Made by a program: the position numbers and the translations under genes. Below are positions 23,473 to 33,223 of a stretch of 64,000 bases of DNA, piece by piece. Source of the DNA: Deltaproteobacteria bacterium (GTDB lineage Bacteria; Desulfobacterota; Syntrophobacteria; Syntrophobacterales; Syntrophobacteraceae). The DNA lies in the NCBI GenBank assembly GCA_012517315.1, contig JAAYVE010000002.1, forward strand, positions 31,484 through 95,483, read 5' to 3'. Position 1 is the first letter of the stretch. The number at the start of each line of letters is the position of its first letter. Below the pieces are notes generated by a model. It did not search any database. It saw only the letters and a program-made list of their open reading frames with translations, and was not told where the DNA came from.

Positions 23473-24702
23473 GTGAATGACAGAATGCGTCCCATGAAAA
23501 TCGTCCTATACACGGTCAGCTTTCTCCCGACTATCGGCGGGCGTGAGATAGTCATCCACTACCTTGCTCGGACCCTCAAGGAACTGGGGCATGACGTGCG
23601 GGTAGTGGGCCCTGCTGGGTTTTTGAGTCAGCGTAAGTTCCGCATGGGTTATCCGTTGCACCGTTGGCCGACCCTGTGGGGGTTATTGGATGATCGAATG
23701 AGGATGGCTCAGTTGCTGCTTGATGCCGTTATCTGGGGTTGTGATGTCATCCATGCCCATTGCACTTATCCATGCGGCTATGTTGCAGGGCGACTCAAAA
23801 CGTTCAGGCGTATTCCAATGGTCGTCACTCCTCACGGCGAAGACATCAATATGATCCCGGAGATCGGATTTGGGCAAAGGCTCGACCCCTTGAAGCGCCC
23901 CAAGATTAAGGAGGCATTGCAGAAGGCGGATGTGATCACGGCTATCAGTAGGACGGTGGAGACTTCCTTGATGCAGGCAGGTGCGCCGGTGGAGAGAATC
24001 AGGAGGATTCCAAACGGCATTGACCTGGACCGGTTTCAGAAACCGGTGGCGTGCGATGTGCCTGGATGGCTTCAACTGCCGCAGGATTCACGGTTGATCC
24101 TGACGGTGGGGAATTACCGACGCTGCAAGGGACAGGAGTCAATCATCGAAGCCATGCCCCTTGTCCTGAAGGAGGACCCCCAGGCCCGACTCGTCGTCGT
24201 GGGAAAAGGCACGGAAGCTTTGAAGCCAATGATCGCCACCTTGGGATTGGAAGACAGAGTCAGGCTGACGGGGAGGATTGGTTTTCCCGCCAAAATCATC
24301 AACGGTCATGGTTCAGGAGAAAACCAGGAGACGACGGACTGGCTGGCTGCTCTGTACCAACGGAGTCAGATCTACATTTCCGGGGGTATGGAAGAAGGTG
24401 CGGAAGGTTTGTCCCTGGCAGTACTAGATGCAATGGCCGCCGGGTGCGCCATCGTGGCTACAGACATTTCAGGCAACAGGGATGTTATCCGGCACCAGAA
24501 AACCGGAGTGCTCATTCGACCGGCGGACTCGACTGCAATGGCAGAAGCCATTGTGCGCCTGTTGCGCAACCCTGACATGCGAAGCAGGCTGGGGGCTGGC
24601 TCCCGGCGGGTTGCAGAAGAATTCGGATGGAGCCGCATCGCAAGCGATTATGTTCGCGTCTACCAGGAGGCCAGGGAGTGTGTGCAACGCGGTCGGATCT
24701 GA
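23473..24702 (+). CDS. Glycosyltransferase family 4
   Basis: A ~400-residue GT4 enzyme. It has PTIGGREIVIHYLARTL near the N-terminus (the glycine-rich acceptor loop), HGEDINMIPEIGF, RIRRIPNGIDLDRF, and the donor site region EEGAEGLSLAVLDAMAAG. The start may be GTG 23473, ATG 23485 or ATG 23494; the last gives MKIVLYTVSFLP, the commonest form for this family, but none has a strong ribosome binding site. The 186 bases after the stop carry no recognisable gene. It probably adds one sugar to the lipid-linked repeat unit. Confidence 0.86.
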   Translation: MNDRMRPMKIVLYTVSFLPTIGGREIVIHYLARTLKELGHDVRVVGPAGFLSQRKFRMGYPLHRWPTLWGLLDDRMRMAQLLLDAVIWGCDVIHAHCTYPCGYVAGRLKTFRRIPMVVTPHGEDINMIPEIGFGQRLDPLKRPKIKEALQKADVITAISRTVETSLMQAGAPVERIRRIPNGIDLDRFQKPVACDVPGWLQLPQDSRLILTVGNYRRCKGQESIIEAMPLVLKEDPQARLVVVGKGTEALKPMIATLGLEDRVRLTGRIGFPAKIINGHGSGENQETTDWLAALYQRSQIYISGGMEEGAEGLSLAVLDAMAAGCAIVATDISGNRDVIRHQKTGVLIRPADSTAMAEAIVRLLRNPDMRSRLGAGSRRVAEEFGWSRIASDYVRVYQEARECVQRGRI

Positions 24703-24888
24703 AGGAGTTGCCGTGCTCCAAACTCTGATGTTGTGTTTGGGGAGAGGCCTGATTTCTCTGAGTGAGACTTGCAAAGCCATTTTTAGTCCACGAGTTAAGG
24801 CCCTGCTTGATAAGGGCAAGTTGAGAAAGGGGCCCTGCTGGGCTCATAAGGTCTTGTCTACGTGTTCATTGGCTCATAGGCGTTTTCA

Positions 24889-26142
24889 ATGGGATCCCTC
24901 AAGAGAGACAATCTGCGAATACTACTCCTCGCGTTGGACAAATATCCACCTTTCCGCGTGGATCTCACCGTTCTTTTTGGAAAGGAATTGTTGAGGCGCG
25001 GCCATACCATCGACTGGTTACTGCAGTCAGATGCGGACGCAAAAGCGGCCTATGAAACCCGGTGGTCCGAATGCAGGGTCTGGGTAGGCCCCACCGACAA
25101 CGGAACATCCAGATGGCAAAGGGCGCGGAAGAATCTTTTGGATATCGCTCATGATCTCCGCATGTTTCCACTGTTGAGGAAACATCGTTACGATTTTATT
25201 GTTGTGAGGGATAAATTCCTGGCGGCGATGCTGGCCCTGATAGCCGCGAGGCTCCATGGAACCCGCTGCGTTTTTTGGCTTTCCTATCCCTTTCCGGAGA
25301 ACTACATTTTTCAGGTAAAGGAGGGCTCTGCAAGATACCCTCTCATTTATTGGCTCAGGGGGAATTTTCTTAAGTTCCTCTGCTATCGTGTCGTCATGCC
25401 TTTTGTTGCCCACTCCTTCGTCCAAACGGAGAGGATGCTGCATAACATAGAAAAGCATGGTATCCCAGCGGATCGAATGACACCCGTCCCAATGGCCGTA
25501 GCCGTGGACGAGGTTCCTTTTTTCGGTCATGGCCTCGTGCAAAAAACAGGTCGAGAGAAGAAAATATCGTATCTTGGGACATTAGTCAGAACCCGTCATC
25601 TTGACTTCCTGGTGCGCGTGCTGGCAAGGGTGCTTGAAGGTGAGCCTGACGCAGTCCTCTACCTAGTTGGGGGGGGCGAAGACGCAAAAGACGAGGAGAT
25701 CCTCAGGGCCGAGGCTTCAAGGCTTGGCATCGCGGACAGGGTGATCATCACAGGTTTTCTTCCGCAAAAGGGAGCCTGGCAGCACATCCGGGACGCCCAT
25801 GTGTGTGTCTCTCCTATTTATCCGACCCCCACTCTGGAATGCGGTTCACCCACCAAGCTCCTGGAATATATGGCCATGGGAAAAGCCGTCGTGGCCAATG
25901 ACCACCCCGAACAGCAGTCTGTCCTTGCCGACAGCGGGGGTGGAATTTGTGTCCCATATAATGAGGAAGCTTTTGCTCAGGCGATCCTCCGTATCTTCAA
26001 CCGTCCGTCGGAGGCTTCGGAGATGGGGCGCAAGGGCAGGGAATATGTCGAAAAAAAAAGGAATTATAGGCAGGCAGCCGACCTCGTGGAAAAAAAACTT
26101 CACGATCTTTTAGAGGAAGTTGCACGAAAGGACCGGCACTGA
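24889..26142 (+). CDS. Glycosyltransferase family 4
   Basis: A 417-residue GT-B enzyme. The N-terminal half begins LRILLLALDKYPPFRVDLT and includes a hydrophobic stretch around FLAAMLALIAARL. The C-terminal half has KKISYLGTLVRTRHLDFLV, YLVGGGED and CGSPTKLLEYMAMGKAVVAND, which marks the donor-binding site. The stop overlaps the ATG of the next gene by one base (TGATG), which implies coupled translation. The ribosome binding site is weak. The role is one glycosyl transfer in polymer assembly; specificity is unknown. Confidence 0.86.
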   Translation: MGSLKRDNLRILLLALDKYPPFRVDLTVLFGKELLRRGHTIDWLLQSDADAKAAYETRWSECRVWVGPTDNGTSRWQRARKNLLDIAHDLRMFPLLRKHRYDFIVVRDKFLAAMLALIAARLHGTRCVFWLSYPFPENYIFQVKEGSARYPLIYWLRGNFLKFLCYRVVMPFVAHSFVQTERMLHNIEKHGIPADRMTPVPMAVAVDEVPFFGHGLVQKTGREKKISYLGTLVRTRHLDFLVRVLARVLEGEPDAVLYLVGGGEDAKDEEILRAEASRLGIADRVIITGFLPQKGAWQHIRDAHVCVSPIYPTPTLECGSPTKLLEYMAMGKAVVANDHPEQQSVLADSGGGICVPYNEEAFAQAILRIFNRPSEASEMGRKGREYVEKKRNYRQAADLVEKKLHDLLEEVARKDRH

Positions 26143-27275
26143 TGGGGCGAAAGAGGCGGTTGTGCATCCTGATCCCAAACCACTGGTCGGCTGCCATGGG
26201 TGGTTCCGAGTATCAGGTCCAGCGCCTTGTGGGTAAACTGGTAGCGGACGGTGAGTTCGATGTGCTGTTCCTGACCAGGCAATGTGGACAGGGCCATTGT
26301 CCCGAAGGCTACAAGCTGCTCTGCATGAGGGGGTGGGATAAGCTCCTCAAGTACGGTTTCTTTTTTGATGCCTTCAATCTCCTTCGTTGGCTCCGTCGCG
26401 TGCGGCCCGATGTAATCTATCAGAGGGTTGGATGTGCCTACACGGGAGTAGCGGCGCACTATGCGTCAAAGGGCGACTGTCGCATGGTGTGGCATGTGGC
26501 AAGCGATGAGGATGTGCTGCCCATGGAAGGGGTTCGGTCCCCCCGGGACGGCTTTCGTTGGCTTGAGAAGAAGTTTCTGGAGTATGGCGTGCGAAAGGCC
26601 CATCGCGTTGTGGCCCAAACATTCCAGCAAGGTTCCTTCTTGCACAAGCACTACAACCGAAAACCGGCAGCCGTCATTCCGAATTTTCATCCCCTGCCCG
26701 GAGAGGAAATGACCAAGAACGGAATGTTCAAAGTCGTCTGGGTGGCTAACTTCAAACCACTTAAGCAGCCGGAGCAGTTCATCAGCCTTGCAAGAGATTT
26801 GAACAAGCTTCATGAAAAAGTGATTTGCATCATGATCGGCGCTCCTGCCCACTGGGCACCACAATGGCAGCGTTCGCTGGAGGAGCGCATGGCAGGGGTT
26901 GAAACCCTCACCTACCTGGGCGAGCGCCCCCTGGAAGAAGTAAACCGGATCCTCGCGGGGGCCCACCTTTTTGTCAATACGAGCATTCAAGAGGGTTTTC
27001 CCAATACCTTTATTCAATCGTGGATGCGCAAAGTGCCTGTCGTGAGTTTGCACGTTGACCCTGACGGTGTTCTGGAGCGAAAAGGGATTGGATACTGCTG
27101 CAAAACTTATGAAAAGATGCTGGAAAGGGTTATTCAGTTGGTCCAGAATCCCGCTTTGCGGAATGCCATGGGGGAAAGGGCCCAAATTCATGCTTTTTCG
27201 ATGCATTCGGAAAGGAACATACAGGAATTAATCCAAGTGTTAAAGGCGGAATCATCGCTGGATCCAGGTTTATGA
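26142..27275 (+). CDS. Glycosyltransferase family 4
   Basis: A 377-residue GT4 enzyme starting inside the previous stop. It shows NHWSAAMGGSEYQVQRLVGKL (acceptor loop), DVIYQRVGCAYTGVAAHYA, FKVVWVANFKPLKQPEQFI at the start of the C-terminal domain, and NTSIQEGFPNTFIQSWMRK where the donor-binding glutamates sit. It is the last of a run of three GT4 genes before a membrane protein. The function is likely one sugar addition. The sequence style is normal for the neighbourhood, with no sign of truncation. Confidence 0.86.
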   Translation: MGRKRRLCILIPNHWSAAMGGSEYQVQRLVGKLVADGEFDVLFLTRQCGQGHCPEGYKLLCMRGWDKLLKYGFFFDAFNLLRWLRRVRPDVIYQRVGCAYTGVAAHYASKGDCRMVWHVASDEDVLPMEGVRSPRDGFRWLEKKFLEYGVRKAHRVVAQTFQQGSFLHKHYNRKPAAVIPNFHPLPGEEMTKNGMFKVVWVANFKPLKQPEQFISLARDLNKLHEKVICIMIGAPAHWAPQWQRSLEERMAGVETLTYLGERPLEEVNRILAGAHLFVNTSIQEGFPNTFIQSWMRKVPVVSLHVDPDGVLERKGIGYCCKTYEKMLERVIQLVQNPALRNAMGERAQIHAFSMHSERNIQELIQVLKAESSLDPGL

Positions 27276-27386
27276 CCTCGAGTTGTGATTGCGAGACTTA
27301 CACCGGGTGTTTAGCCCGCAGGAAGGCATTTGGAATTCTCCGATGGAACTTTTTAAGCTCGAGATCATTTCCCCAGGAGTGAGAAG

Positions 27387-28739
27387 ATGAATTGGCTGGT
27401 CTACCCATTCCTTATATCTATACTCCTGATCCATAGGTTCATGCCCATCCCCCGCTCCTTGACCTGGATCCCCGATCTGCTCTCCCTCTTGACGCTTCTA
27501 GTGATCATCCTAAGGGTCGTGCATCATGAGAAAATTGTCATCTCAACCAAGTATGTTTTTTTGCTGACACTCTTCCTGTCATTCGCCTTCATCGGTACGG
27601 CTCTCAATGTGGAATCAGGTCGCCAAATCATCTTTGGGGTCCGGACTCATCTAAAATACCTTCCTTTTTTCCTCTTGCCGGCCATCTATGACTTCACCCC
27701 CGGCGAAGTCAAGAAGCAACTGCTCCTAGTCTTAGGCATCCTGTTGCTCCAGTGCCCCGTAAGCATTTTGCAGAAAGTGTACTTCCTCTCAAGGGGAATC
27801 TTCACCGGTGATGTGGTGAGGGGCACGATAGGAGATTCGGGGTCCCTTTCCATCATCCTCGTTTGTGCAGCCGTCATGGTTTTTGCCCTTTACCTCCGGA
27901 AGAGGATCCACCGCAGGGCATTTTACGTTGTCATGGTGTTGCTTCTTTTTCCCACCACCATCAACGAGACTAAGGTCACCGTTGTGATGCTGCCCTTGGG
28001 GCTCATGATTCCGGCATTTCTTTGCGAAGGGTATCTGAGTGCAGAACGGAAGAAGAATATTCTGAGGGTGGTGTTCGGCTTGGTTGCATTTTTTATAGTG
28101 TTCATCCCCACGTACAACCTCATCATCAAGCCATACAAGGACGCTCCCGATTTCGTCGGTTTGTTCGAGAAAAAGGGTTACCTTCAGCGCTACCTCTACA
28201 AGGGGGTGAGGGGGAAATCCTATGAGGACGTGCGGAGAGGTGACGCCATCATGCTCGCCCTCAAGACATTGTCGGATGATCCTTCCACCATGGCATTTGG
28301 GTTCGGGGTTGGAAGGGTGACACAGTCATTTTGGGGCTCTGATGAAGATTCCTTATTCAAGAAGGCTCAGCAATATGGCGCACAACACATCGCCTTGAGT
28401 CAGATCCTATGGGAGACTGGCATCCTGGGACTCTTGCTCTACCTTGCTCTTTTCGTGTTCCTGTTGAATGATGCCCGCATGCTGGTGAAATCCGATGACC
28501 TCTTCGGGGCGATGGCGTTGGGTTGGTGTGCTGTGGTGCCGCTCATCGGCGTGTGCTTGATATACACAAACATGTTGCACACCAATGGGATCAATCTGGC
28601 TTTCTGGTACTTTTCCGGACTCATTGCGGCAAAGGCCAAAATGAAGGCCCTCAGGCTGCAGTATTTGGGCATGCGGTTCAACCTGCCCTCGGGTTGGCGC
28701 CAGAACCCCGTGAACGTGTCAGGTAGGCAGAGGGTGTAA
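27387..28739 (+). CDS. O-antigen polymerase/ligase-like membrane protein
   Basis: A 450-residue protein with about ten to twelve hydrophobic segments and a larger periplasmic-type loop between roughly residues 240 and 340 that contains RYLYKGVRGKSYEDVRRGD. This is the Wzy/WaaL layout: such proteins polymerise repeat units or attach glycans in the periplasm. WETGILGLLLYLALFVFLL follows the large loop, as in the Wzy_C family. ATG 27387 follows CCAGGAGTGAG. The stop overlaps the next ATG by one base (TAATG). Whether it is a polymerase or a ligase cannot be told from sequence. A polymerase next to a Wzm/Wzt exporter would be unusual, so ligase is a fair alternative. Confidence 0.75.
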   Translation: MNWLVYPFLISILLIHRFMPIPRSLTWIPDLLSLLTLLVIILRVVHHEKIVISTKYVFLLTLFLSFAFIGTALNVESGRQIIFGVRTHLKYLPFFLLPAIYDFTPGEVKKQLLLVLGILLLQCPVSILQKVYFLSRGIFTGDVVRGTIGDSGSLSIILVCAAVMVFALYLRKRIHRRAFYVVMVLLLFPTTINETKVTVVMLPLGLMIPAFLCEGYLSAERKKNILRVVFGLVAFFIVFIPTYNLIIKPYKDAPDFVGLFEKKGYLQRYLYKGVRGKSYEDVRRGDAIMLALKTLSDDPSTMAFGFGVGRVTQSFWGSDEDSLFKKAQQYGAQHIALSQILWETGILGLLLYLALFVFLLNDARMLVKSDDLFGAMALGWCAVVPLIGVCLIYTNMLHTNGINLAFWYFSGLIAAKAKMKALRLQYLGMRFNLPSGWRQNPVNVSGRQRV

Positions 28740-29590
28740 TGGAATGCAGTGTCTGTGGACAGAGTGCTGCGTTTTCACTTTACATGAAGGCAAAAAAACA
28801 TCACCCCAGCTACTGGAGATGCGTGGAATGCGGGTTTGTGTTTGCCCATCCCCAACTCCCCTGTGACTACAGTCACTACCGATTTATAGCCCCAAACCCG
28901 TCTGAGCTGACGGCCCGCTTGGCAAATTACGCCCAGAGATATGGCATCATCGAGGAATTCATCCTGTCCCCGCACCCACGGGTGTTGGATATCGGAACCA
29001 ACTGCGGGATTTTTCTCAAGTACCTTCAATCGAAGAACATCGAGGGAGAGGGCATCGAACCCAACCAGGTTGCCTCCCATTACGGGAGGACGAACTTCCA
29101 AGTGAAAATCGACTCTGTGTCTTTGGAAGATTACCAATCTGAAAAGAAATTCGATGTGATCACCATGTTCAATGTACTGGAACACGTTGAGGATCTCTCC
29201 AACACCATTCATAAGGTCAAGTCGCTACTCTACCGTGATGGAGTCGCCGCTTTTGAGGTACCCAATATCTTTCATCTGCTATCGTTACTGTCCTCGGGCT
29301 ATTGGCATCACTTCGAGCCAACACACAATTGGTTTTTCGACAGGAATACCATGGTCCGGTTCATGCGGGCGAATGGTTTTCGAGTGAGGAAAGCCTGCTT
29401 CATCCCGAAGATCGTGACTCTTGCAAAATGCGTCGACGGCGCATTAGCGACTTTGAGGATATATGATCATGTTTCCATGAGGGCATACCTTCGGCTGCGG
29501 GAGAAGAGCTTCTACAAGTGGCTCAACAGTGTCGAGATCAATGTGGGCATGTGCGACTACTTGCTCGTCATTTGCACTCCCGATGACTAG
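28739..29590 (+). CDS. SAM-dependent methyltransferase with N-terminal zinc motif
   Basis: A 283-residue class I methyltransferase. It starts with a zinc-type module (CSVCGQ and CVECGF, about 25 residues apart). The Rossmann core motif is VLDIGTNCGIFLKYL, then IEPNQVASHYGR and FDVITMFNVLEHVED. It is shorter than the C-methyltransferases at 1760-5478 and lacks their C-terminal module, so it probably methylates a hydroxyl on the glycan or a small metabolite. It is translationally coupled to the membrane protein upstream. The 157 bases downstream contain no visible gene. Confidence 0.82.
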   Translation: MECSVCGQSAAFSLYMKAKKHHPSYWRCVECGFVFAHPQLPCDYSHYRFIAPNPSELTARLANYAQRYGIIEEFILSPHPRVLDIGTNCGIFLKYLQSKNIEGEGIEPNQVASHYGRTNFQVKIDSVSLEDYQSEKKFDVITMFNVLEHVEDLSNTIHKVKSLLYRDGVAAFEVPNIFHLLSLLSSGYWHHFEPTHNWFFDRNTMVRFMRANGFRVRKACFIPKIVTLAKCVDGALATLRIYDHVSMRAYLRLREKSFYKWLNSVEINVGMCDYLLVICTPDD

Positions 29591-29747
29591 AGATGTGGAG
29601 TCCTTTCTCTTGTCTGCACCGTCCCCGCTCCCAGGAAACCTTTGATACACCCTTTTGTAGGATGACTTCCGGCAGCGAGATTCTTCGCACATGGCTCGAT
29701 GAGAATTGCTGCCTTGCTACACGCACTGAGGGAGGCTGTTCCCCCCG

Positions 29748-31022
29748 GTGAAGATCCTTATCATCAATTCCTATCATTACCTGAGGGGCGGGGACTGCCG
29801 GCATGCCTTCGGCCTGGCGGATCTTCTCAGGGAACATGGGCACGAGGTCCATCATTTTGCCATGAAAGGCAGGGAGAACCTCCCCTGTGAAGACGAAGGG
29901 TATTTCATCGAGGAAATCGACTACCGCAAAGCCCTGGAGAGGGGTTGTCTGACCGACATGCTCCAAGTGCTCTGCCGTCCCATCTATTCAGTGGAGGCCA
30001 GGAAGAAACTGTCCCGTTTACTGGACACGGTGAGACCGCATATCGTTCACATCCATTCCATCCGCCATCACATCACTAAGTCGATTCTCCCTGAACTGGC
30101 AAGGAGAAGGATCCCTGTGGTGTGGACACTCCATGATTACAAGGAGTTGTGCCCAAACACCTCCTTTTATAATGGCAGAACAATCTGTGAGAAGTGCAGA
30201 AGAAAGAAATATTGGCACGTCATATTCAATCGGTGCAAGAAAGGGTCCCTGGGGGCTTCGGTGGTGACCTTCCTCGAGGCCGTTGTCAACGGGAGCATCA
30301 ACACGGATGCCGTGGCGTTATATGTCTCTCCCAGCCGGTTCCTTCGTGAGAAGTTTATCGACTATGGTTACGACCCGTCGAGAATCGTGCATATCCCCAA
30401 CTTCCTGCAACTGGAGGATTTCTCGCCGAATTACCATCCGGGGGACTACTTCCTCTACATCGGGAGGCTGGAAAAGGAAAAGGGGCTCATGACGCTGATT
30501 GAGGCATTCATGGCGGCGAGAGCGACGGACTCCTCCCTTTCCTTGAAGATTGCCGGCACAGGAACACTGGAGGGCGAACTTCGAAAGTTGGTTCACACTG
30601 CGGCGTGCAGCGGGACCGAACTCCTGGGCTTCGTCACTGGAGACCGTCTTAAGGACCTTACTCAAAAAAGCAGGGCTATCGTTATTCCATCCCAGTGGTA
30701 CGAGAATTACCCATTTTCATGCCTCGAAGCCATGGCCTTCGGTAAACCCGTCATCGCCTCCCGAATCGGTGGAATACCTGAGCAGGTGGAAGACGGTGTC
30801 ACTGGTTTTCTCTTTGAGCCGTTCCGTGCGGATCAACTGGCGAATAAGATGCTCCAACTGGCTCGAATGAATGTGGAAGAGATTGCACAAATGGGCCGCC
30901 TTGCAAGGCGCAAAGTGGAAAGCGCCAATTCCAGGGAAAGGTACTTCGCATCAATAAGCCTCCTCTACAACCGCCTGTTGGAGAAGAAGCAAACAAAACA
31001 TCATGTTCGGTTAATGGATTGA
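29748..31022 (+). CDS. Glycosyltransferase family 4
   Basis: A 424-residue GT4 enzyme starting at GTG 29748, with GGGAGG about 11 bases upstream; the first residues [15 protein letters not shown] are the usual start of the family. It has a Cys-rich insertion ([17 protein letters not shown]) found in some GT4 proteins of capsule loci. The donor site region reads [19 protein letters not shown] with [13 protein letters not shown] after it. It is followed after 6 bases by the radical SAM gene. Likely one glycosyl transfer; the donor is unknown. Confidence 0.87.
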   Translation: MKILIINSYHYLRGGDCRHAFGLADLLREHGHEVHHFAMKGRENLPCEDEGYFIEEIDYRKALERGCLTDMLQVLCRPIYSVEARKKLSRLLDTVRPHIVHIHSIRHHITKSILPELARRRIPVVWTLHDYKELCPNTSFYNGRTICEKCRRKKYWHVIFNRCKKGSLGASVVTFLEAVVNGSINTDAVALYVSPSRFLREKFIDYGYDPSRIVHIPNFLQLEDFSPNYHPGDYFLYIGRLEKEKGLMTLIEAFMAARATDSSLSLKIAGTGTLEGELRKLVHTAACSGTELLGFVTGDRLKDLTQKSRAIVIPSQWYENYPFSCLEAMAFGKPVIASRIGGIPEQVEDGVTGFLFEPFRADQLANKMLQLARMNVEEIAQMGRLARRKVESANSRERYFASISLLYNRLLEKKQTKHHVRLMD

Positions 31023-31028
31023 CCTACA

Positions 31029-32021
31029 ATGGAATGCGCGATCATCACCACCTACCGGTGCAACGCACGTTGCGGCATGTGTCACACATGGAAGCACCCC
31101 AGCAAGTCATCGGAAGAATTCAAGCCGGAGATCCTCAGGAAAATCCCCGGGGGAATGAAGCGTCTCAACATCACGGGCGGTGAACCGATGCTTCGAGAGG
31201 ACATCCGGGACATTGTCCGGATCCTTGATCAGAAGACACGGCGCTTGGAGATCAGCACCAACGGGTATTTCTACGATCGAATCGAGGCGTTGGCCCGGGA
31301 GTTTCCAAATATCACCTTCCGGGCGAGCGTCGAGGGTCTTCCCGCCCTGAACGACGAACTCCGGGGAATGAAAAGAGGCTTCGACCGAGCGTTGCGAACG
31401 ATCCTGCGCCTCAAGAGTCTGGGAGTGAAGGATATCGGGTTTGCCATGACCATCTCCGGTGAAAACTGCCGAGACCTGCTGGATCTATACACACTCGCGG
31501 CTTCCATGGGTGTCGAACTCGCCAATGCGGTGGTGCACAACTCCTTCTATTTTCACAAAGAAGACAATTCCATAGGGAATGTGGCAGAAGTCGAACGGGT
31601 CATGACCGCTTTCATCGGGATGCTCCTGCGTTCCCCGAGAACATACCTGAAAAAGCGGGTGAAGGACTGGTTTCGGGCCTACCTCAATGCAGGGCTCCTG
31701 CGCCATGTTCAGGGAAAGGAGCGGCCCATCGACTGCGGCGCAGGGACAGATACGTTCTTCCTGGACCCCTGGGGGAGGATTCTGGCTTGCAACGGGTCTG
31801 AAACGCCACTCGTCATGGGAGACCTCACGACTCATTCCTTCGAGGAAATCTGGAACGGCGAGCAAGCGGAGCAGGTGAGACGACAGGTGAGGGAATGCAC
31901 CCGCCATTGCTGGATGACGGGTACCGCGGTCCCTGCCATGCGCCGCAATCCAGTGGCCCCCATCGTTTGGGTGGTTCGAAACAAATTGAGAGTGATGCTC
32001 GGTCAGCCGATCTGCATCTAG
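31029..32021 (+). CDS. Radical SAM protein with SPASM-like C-terminus
   Basis: A 330-residue radical SAM enzyme. The 4Fe-4S motif CxxxCxxC is C11-C15-C18 (CNARCGMC), followed by LNITGGEPMLREDI, the GGE motif that binds the SAM amino group. The C-terminal part has CGAGTDTFFLDPWGRILAC and then C-x3-C (CTRHC), a SPASM-like auxiliary cluster arrangement. Related proteins in polysaccharide loci act on sugars or on attached groups, and others modify peptides or alcohols. It sits between two GT4 genes with short spacing, so a role in glycan modification is likely but unproven. Confidence 0.85.
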   Translation: MECAIITTYRCNARCGMCHTWKHPSKSSEEFKPEILRKIPGGMKRLNITGGEPMLREDIRDIVRILDQKTRRLEISTNGYFYDRIEALAREFPNITFRASVEGLPALNDELRGMKRGFDRALRTILRLKSLGVKDIGFAMTISGENCRDLLDLYTLAASMGVELANAVVHNSFYFHKEDNSIGNVAEVERVMTAFIGMLLRSPRTYLKKRVKDWFRAYLNAGLLRHVQGKERPIDCGAGTDTFFLDPWGRILACNGSETPLVMGDLTTHSFEEIWNGEQAEQVRRQVRECTRHCWMTGTAVPAMRRNPVAPIVWVVRNKLRVMLGQPICI

Positions 32022-32041
32022 AGCACTTTAGGAATGGTTGC

Positions 32042-33130
32042 ATGAGAATCGCTGTACTCGGCACCAAGGGGGTCCCTGGCCGCCACGGGGTGGAGGTGGT
32101 GGTGGATTCTCTCTTGCCGGAGCTTGCCGCCCTAGGGCACCAACTCACCGTATACGCTTACTCGAGCTATGCCTGCCCCCAAGACGACTACAAGGGTGGG
32201 CGGATTAGGACCGTCAGGGGAATACCCCAGAAGAATCTGGAAATGATCACTCATATGTGGAGCGCTTCCCTGGAGACTTGGAGGGAACCCTACGACGTGG
32301 TTCATATCCACAGCACGGATCCCTGCCTTCTGGCCTGGCTGCCAAGGGCAAGAAACGGCATAGTGGCAACGTCCCACGGGCAGGCCTACATGCGGAGGAA
32401 GTGGAGTGCACCCGCCCGGGGAATGTCTCTGGTGGCCGAGCGCTTCTTCATGCGCCTCCCACAGGTGGTCACTTCGGTGTCGAAGCCTCTTGCGGCCTAT
32501 TACGCTGAGAAATACGGTCGGGAGGTCAAGTACATCCCCAATGGCATCGTCCTCAGGGAAAAACCGGATGTCGGCTTTCTGAAGGAGTGGGGCTTGGAGC
32601 CTGAGGGCTTTCTTTTCTGTTCCGCGGGCCGGATGGACCGCACCAAGGGTGTCCATGTGCTCCTCGAGGCCTACCGCCTGATGAATTCCCGGCTGCCCCT
32701 TTTAATCGCCGGAGGTGGCAGCGGCAGCGACTTCCATTACCTGGAGTCTCTCAAGAGGAGCAAACCGGATGGTGTCGTTTTTACCGGTTTTCTCACGGGG
32801 GACGCACTTTACGCTCTTTATGCCCATGCCCGAGTGTTTGTATTCCCGTCCGAATACGAGGCCATGTCCATGGCCCTCCTGGAAGGCCTCTCTTTCGGCA
32901 CTCCGACGGTCTACAGCAGTATCCCCGAAAACGAGGCTGTTGCCGAGGGCTTGGGTTACTCCTTCCCCGTTTCCGATGCTCGAGCGCTGGCCCGTCAATT
33001 GGAGGAAGTCCTCAATCGGTATCCCGCCGCGGTGGAAAGGGGTCGTAAGGCAAGAGAATTCATTCAAACGAACCACAGTTGGGGAACCATTGCGAGGCGG
33101 TACCATGAAATATACGTCGGGCTTTGCTGA
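32042..33130 (+). CDS. Glycosyltransferase family 4
   Basis: A 362-residue GT4 enzyme. ATG 32042 gives MRIAVLGTKGVPGRHGVEV, a well-known start for the rhamnosyltransferase-like GT4 branch that includes DUF1972 proteins; a longer frame from 31895 would overlap the radical SAM gene and is rejected. Later motifs are VTSVSKPLAAYYAEKYG, YIPNGIVLREKP, FCSAGRMDRTKGVHVL and SEYEAMSMALLEGLSFGTP at the donor site. It closes the glycosyltransferase run. The gap of 93 bases to the PIN-aminotransferase gene holds no gene. Confidence 0.88.
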   Translation: MRIAVLGTKGVPGRHGVEVVVDSLLPELAALGHQLTVYAYSSYACPQDDYKGGRIRTVRGIPQKNLEMITHMWSASLETWREPYDVVHIHSTDPCLLAWLPRARNGIVATSHGQAYMRRKWSAPARGMSLVAERFFMRLPQVVTSVSKPLAAYYAEKYGREVKYIPNGIVLREKPDVGFLKEWGLEPEGFLFCSAGRMDRTKGVHVLLEAYRLMNSRLPLLIAGGGSGSDFHYLESLKRSKPDGVVFTGFLTGDALYALYAHARVFVFPSEYEAMSMALLEGLSFGTPTVYSSIPENEAVAEGLGYSFPVSDARALARQLEEVLNRYPAAVERGRKAREFIQTNHSWGTIARRYHEIYVGLC

Positions 33131-33223
33131 CAAGGAAGCTCATGAGGCCGAAAACGTCCAGTTCCTTCGCGAAAGCGGGCGGGGCTGCCGGGAAGGATTT
33201 TGGATGGGGAAAGGAAATGCCTG

